Part shown: positions 61,501 to 64,000 of the stretch, one piece after another
How positions within the stretch are numbered: position 1 is the stretch's first letter
How the letters are laid out: every line of letters starts with the position of its first letter
Assembly (NCBI GenBank): GCA_963662175.1
Contig: OY759218.1
Span: 186,001-250,000 of the forward strand
DNA length: 64,000 bases
Direction: 5' to 3'
Origin: Aradus depressus
Lineage: Eukaryota; Arthropoda; Insecta; Hemiptera; Aradidae
The notes under the pieces: model-generated
The model's input: only the letters and a program-made list of their open reading frames with translations
Told to the model about the DNA's origin: nothing
The model's database searches: none
Made by a program: the position numbers and the translations under genes

Positions 61501-64000
61501 ACTTTTTTTTCCTATTTGGCCTTCAAGAATACTACATATGAAATTTCATGACAATCCGACCATTAATTAATGAGTTAGCACTATTGTTATGCTTAGCCCC
61601 CCCTTACAACCCCCCCTCCCGTTCGAAATTTTGGGACGCCACATAGCCTATTATTCAATCGGTCTTGGAAGGATGCTACATGTGAAGTTTCATGAATATC
61701 CGTCCAGCCCTTTGGGCGTGATGCTGGAATAAACATACAAACAAACCCCGTTTCAGTATCGAAGTATAGAAGCCGGTGGAAGAGAATGGGTAGATGAGCG
61801 ACTCTGAATTTTAAAATCCCAATAACTGCCGATGTAATGAATGTATCAACATCAAATTTCGTATTTAAAATTAACATTCACGGAGGACATAACCACTCAA
61901 ATTTCAGCGATATCGGCCGAGGGGAGGGGGGAGTTCCGGGGTGGGGGCCCTTTTCAAAAATCCCAATAACTGCCCATGTAATGAATGTATCGACATCAAA
62001 TTTCGTATTTAAAACAAAAATCCACTTAGGACATAACCAGTCAAATGTCAGCGATATCGGCCGAGGGGAGGGGGGAGTTCCGGGGAGAGGGCTCAGTTCA
62101 AACATCCACAACCCCCCTCCCGTTCACAATTTTGTGACATCACACACTTTTTTTTCCTATTTGGCCTTCAAGAATACTACATATGAAATTTCATGACAAT
62201 CCGACCATTAATTAATGAGTTAGCACTATTGTTATGCTTAGCCCCCCCTTACAACCCCCCCTCCCGTTCGAAATTTTGGGACGCCACATAGCCTTCTATT
62301 CAATCGGTCTTGGAAGGATGCTACATGTGAAGTTTCATGAATATCCGTCCAGCCGTTTGGGCGTGATGCTGGAATAAACATACAAACAAACCCCGTTTCA
62401 GTATCGAAGTATAGAAGCCGGTGGAAGAGAATGGGTAGATGAGCGACTCTGAATTTTAAAATCCCAATAACTGCCGATGTAATGAATGTATCAACATCAA
62501 ATTTCGTATTTAAAATTAACATTCACGGAGGACATAACCACTCAAATTTCAGCGATATCGGCCGAGGGGAGGGGGGAGTTCCGGGGTGGGGGCCCTTTTC
62601 AAAAATCCCAATAACTGCCCATGTAATGAATGTATCGACATCAAATTTCGTATTTAAAACAAAAATCCACTTAGGACATAACCAGTCAAATGTCAGCGAT
62701 ATCGGCCGAGGGGAGGGGGGAGTTCCGGGGAGAGGGCTCAGTTCAAACATCCACAACCCCCCTCCCGTTCACAATTTTGTGACATCACACACTTTTTTTT
62801 CCTATTTGGCCTTCAAGAATACTACATATGAAATTTCATGACAATCCGACCATTAATCAATGAGTTAGCACTATTTTTATGCTTAGCCCCCCCTTACAAC
62901 CCCCCCTCCCGTTCGAAATTTTGGGACGCCACATAGCCTATTATTCAATCGGTCTTGGAAGGATGCTACATGTGAAGTTTCATGAATATCCGTCCAGCCG
63001 TTTGGGCGTGATGCTGGAATAAACATACAAACAAACCCCGTTTCAGTATCGAAGTATAGAAGCAGGTGGAAGAGAATGGGTTGATAAACGACTCTGAATT
63101 TTAAAATCCCAATAACTGCCGATGTAATGAATGTATCAACATCAAATTTCGTATTTAAAATTAACATTCACGGAGGACATAACCAGTCAAATTTCAGCGA
63201 TATCGGCCGAGGGGAGGGGGGAGTTCCGGGGTGGGGGCCCTTTTCAAGAATCCCAATAACTGCCCATGTAATTAATGTATCGACATCAAATTTCGTATTT
63301 AAAACTAACATCCACTTAGGACATAACCAGTCAAATTTCAGCGATATCGGCTGAGGGGAGGGGGGAGTTCCGGGGTGGGGGCTCAATTCAAAAATCCCAA
63401 TAACTGCCGATGTAATAAATGTATCGACATCAAATTTCGTATTTAAAACTAAAATCCACTTAGGACATAACCAGTAAAATTTCAGCGATATCGGCCGAGG
63501 GGAGGGGGGAGTTCCGGGGTGGGGGCTCAATTCAAAAATCCCAATAACTGCCGATGTAATGAATGTATCGACATCAAATTTCATATTTAAAACTAAAATA
63601 CTTTTAGGACATAACCAGTCAAATTTCAGCGATATCGGCTGAGGGGAGGGTGGAGTTCCGGGGAGAGGGCTCAGTTAAAAATCCACAACCCCTCTCCCGT
63701 CCACAATTTTGTGACGTTACACACTTTTTTTTCCTATTTGGCCTTCAAGAATACTACATATGAAATTTCATGACAATCCGACCATTAATGAATGAGTTAG
63801 CACTATTGTTATGCTTAGCCCCCCCTTACAACCCCCCCTCCCGTTCGAAATTTTGGGACGCCACATAGCCTATTATTCAATCGGTCTTGGAAGGATGCTA
63901 CATGTGAAGTTTCATGAATATCCGTCCAGCCGTTTGGGCGTGATGCTGGAATAAACATACAAACAAACCCCGTTTCAGTATCGAAGTATAGAAGCCGGTG

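Larger units (their letters stand above)
39867..64000. repeat. Satellite higher-order array, right-hand domain
   Basis: Unit starts are 39867, 40656, 41437, 42225, 42870, 43515, 44304, 44949, 45594, 46239, 47020, 47308, 48097, 49029, 49674, 50175, 50964, 51896, 52541, 53473, 54118, 55050, 55695, 56476, 57120, 57765, 58546, 58690, 59479, 60124, 60905, 61193, 61837, 62482 and 63127. Spacings of 645 bp (two monomers) dominate, with 781/789 and 932. A monomer variant with caaatgtcagcg occurs only here, at about 43076, 44511, 45802, 47657, 50525, 52102, 53679, 59684, 62044 and 62689. The window ends inside a spacer half B. There is no gene in the interval. Confidence 0.96.

Noticed and set aside
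1..64000. CRISPR array
   Set aside because: Repeats are long and contiguous with no unique spacers, and there are no cas genes. The repeated 357-bp spacer is itself conserved.
1..64000. LTR or terminal inverted repeats enclosing the higher-order units
   Set aside because: Units are head-to-tail throughout. I saw no inverted unit and no paired terminal repeats with a coding interior.
1..64000. Whole array as an assembly artefact
   Set aside because: Private variants, distinct domains and a unique insertion argue for real sequence, but collapsed or falsely expanded copies at the 1.1-3.2 kb duplications cannot be excluded without reads.

Overview
The window is almost entirely one large eukaryotic tandem-repeat (satellite) array, interrupted once by a non-LTR retrotransposon on the minus strand. 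The retrotransposon is of the jockey clade, which is typical of arthropods. One spacer segment also resembles a terminal motif common in insect transposable elements, so an insect or other arthropod is likely. The species cannot be named from the sequence. I see no host protein gene, tRNA, rRNA, CRISPR array or bacterial-style operon. The many short open frames are by-products of a repeat whose length, 144 bp, is divisible by three.

Array architecture. The basic unit is a 144-bp monomer, with roughly 240 copies estimated from arithmetic. Runs of one to six monomers are closed by a spacer of about 357 bp, of which there are about 76 copies. Unit lengths are therefore quantised: 501, 645, 789, 933, 1077 bp and so on (357 + n x 144). 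Small offsets recur: -1, -8 (loss of an 8-bp direct-repeat segment in the spacer), +10 (a C-rich insertion) and +16 (a spacer-derived patch inside a monomer). The spacer is itself a diverged tandem dimer, halves A and B offset by 143 bp, close to the monomer length. Each intact monomer carries four runs of at least four G on the plus strand. The spacer carries the opposite C-rich pattern.

Layout. Bases 1-9022 are array block 1. Bases 9023-10958 are the jockey-like element, 5'-truncated, with an uninterrupted 594-codon reverse-transcriptase frame (9145-10929, minus strand). Bases 10959-25677 are array block 2, much of which repeats block 1 at an offset of 11,455 bp and repeats itself at 5,303 bp. 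Bases 25678-28062 are rearranged and include a broken spacer. Bases 28063-39866 hold recent tandem duplications (1,077, 2,666 and 3,164 bp). Bases 39867-64000 form a right-hand domain rich in two-monomer units with its own diagnostic variants and further duplications (1,577 and 2,070 bp).

How it works together. Private point variants shared at fixed offsets show that the array grows by repeated unequal exchange or amplification of multi-unit blocks. The retrotransposon is a passenger: it landed in one 645-bp unit, and removing 1,967 bp restores that unit exactly. A centromeric or heterochromatic role is possible but is inference only.
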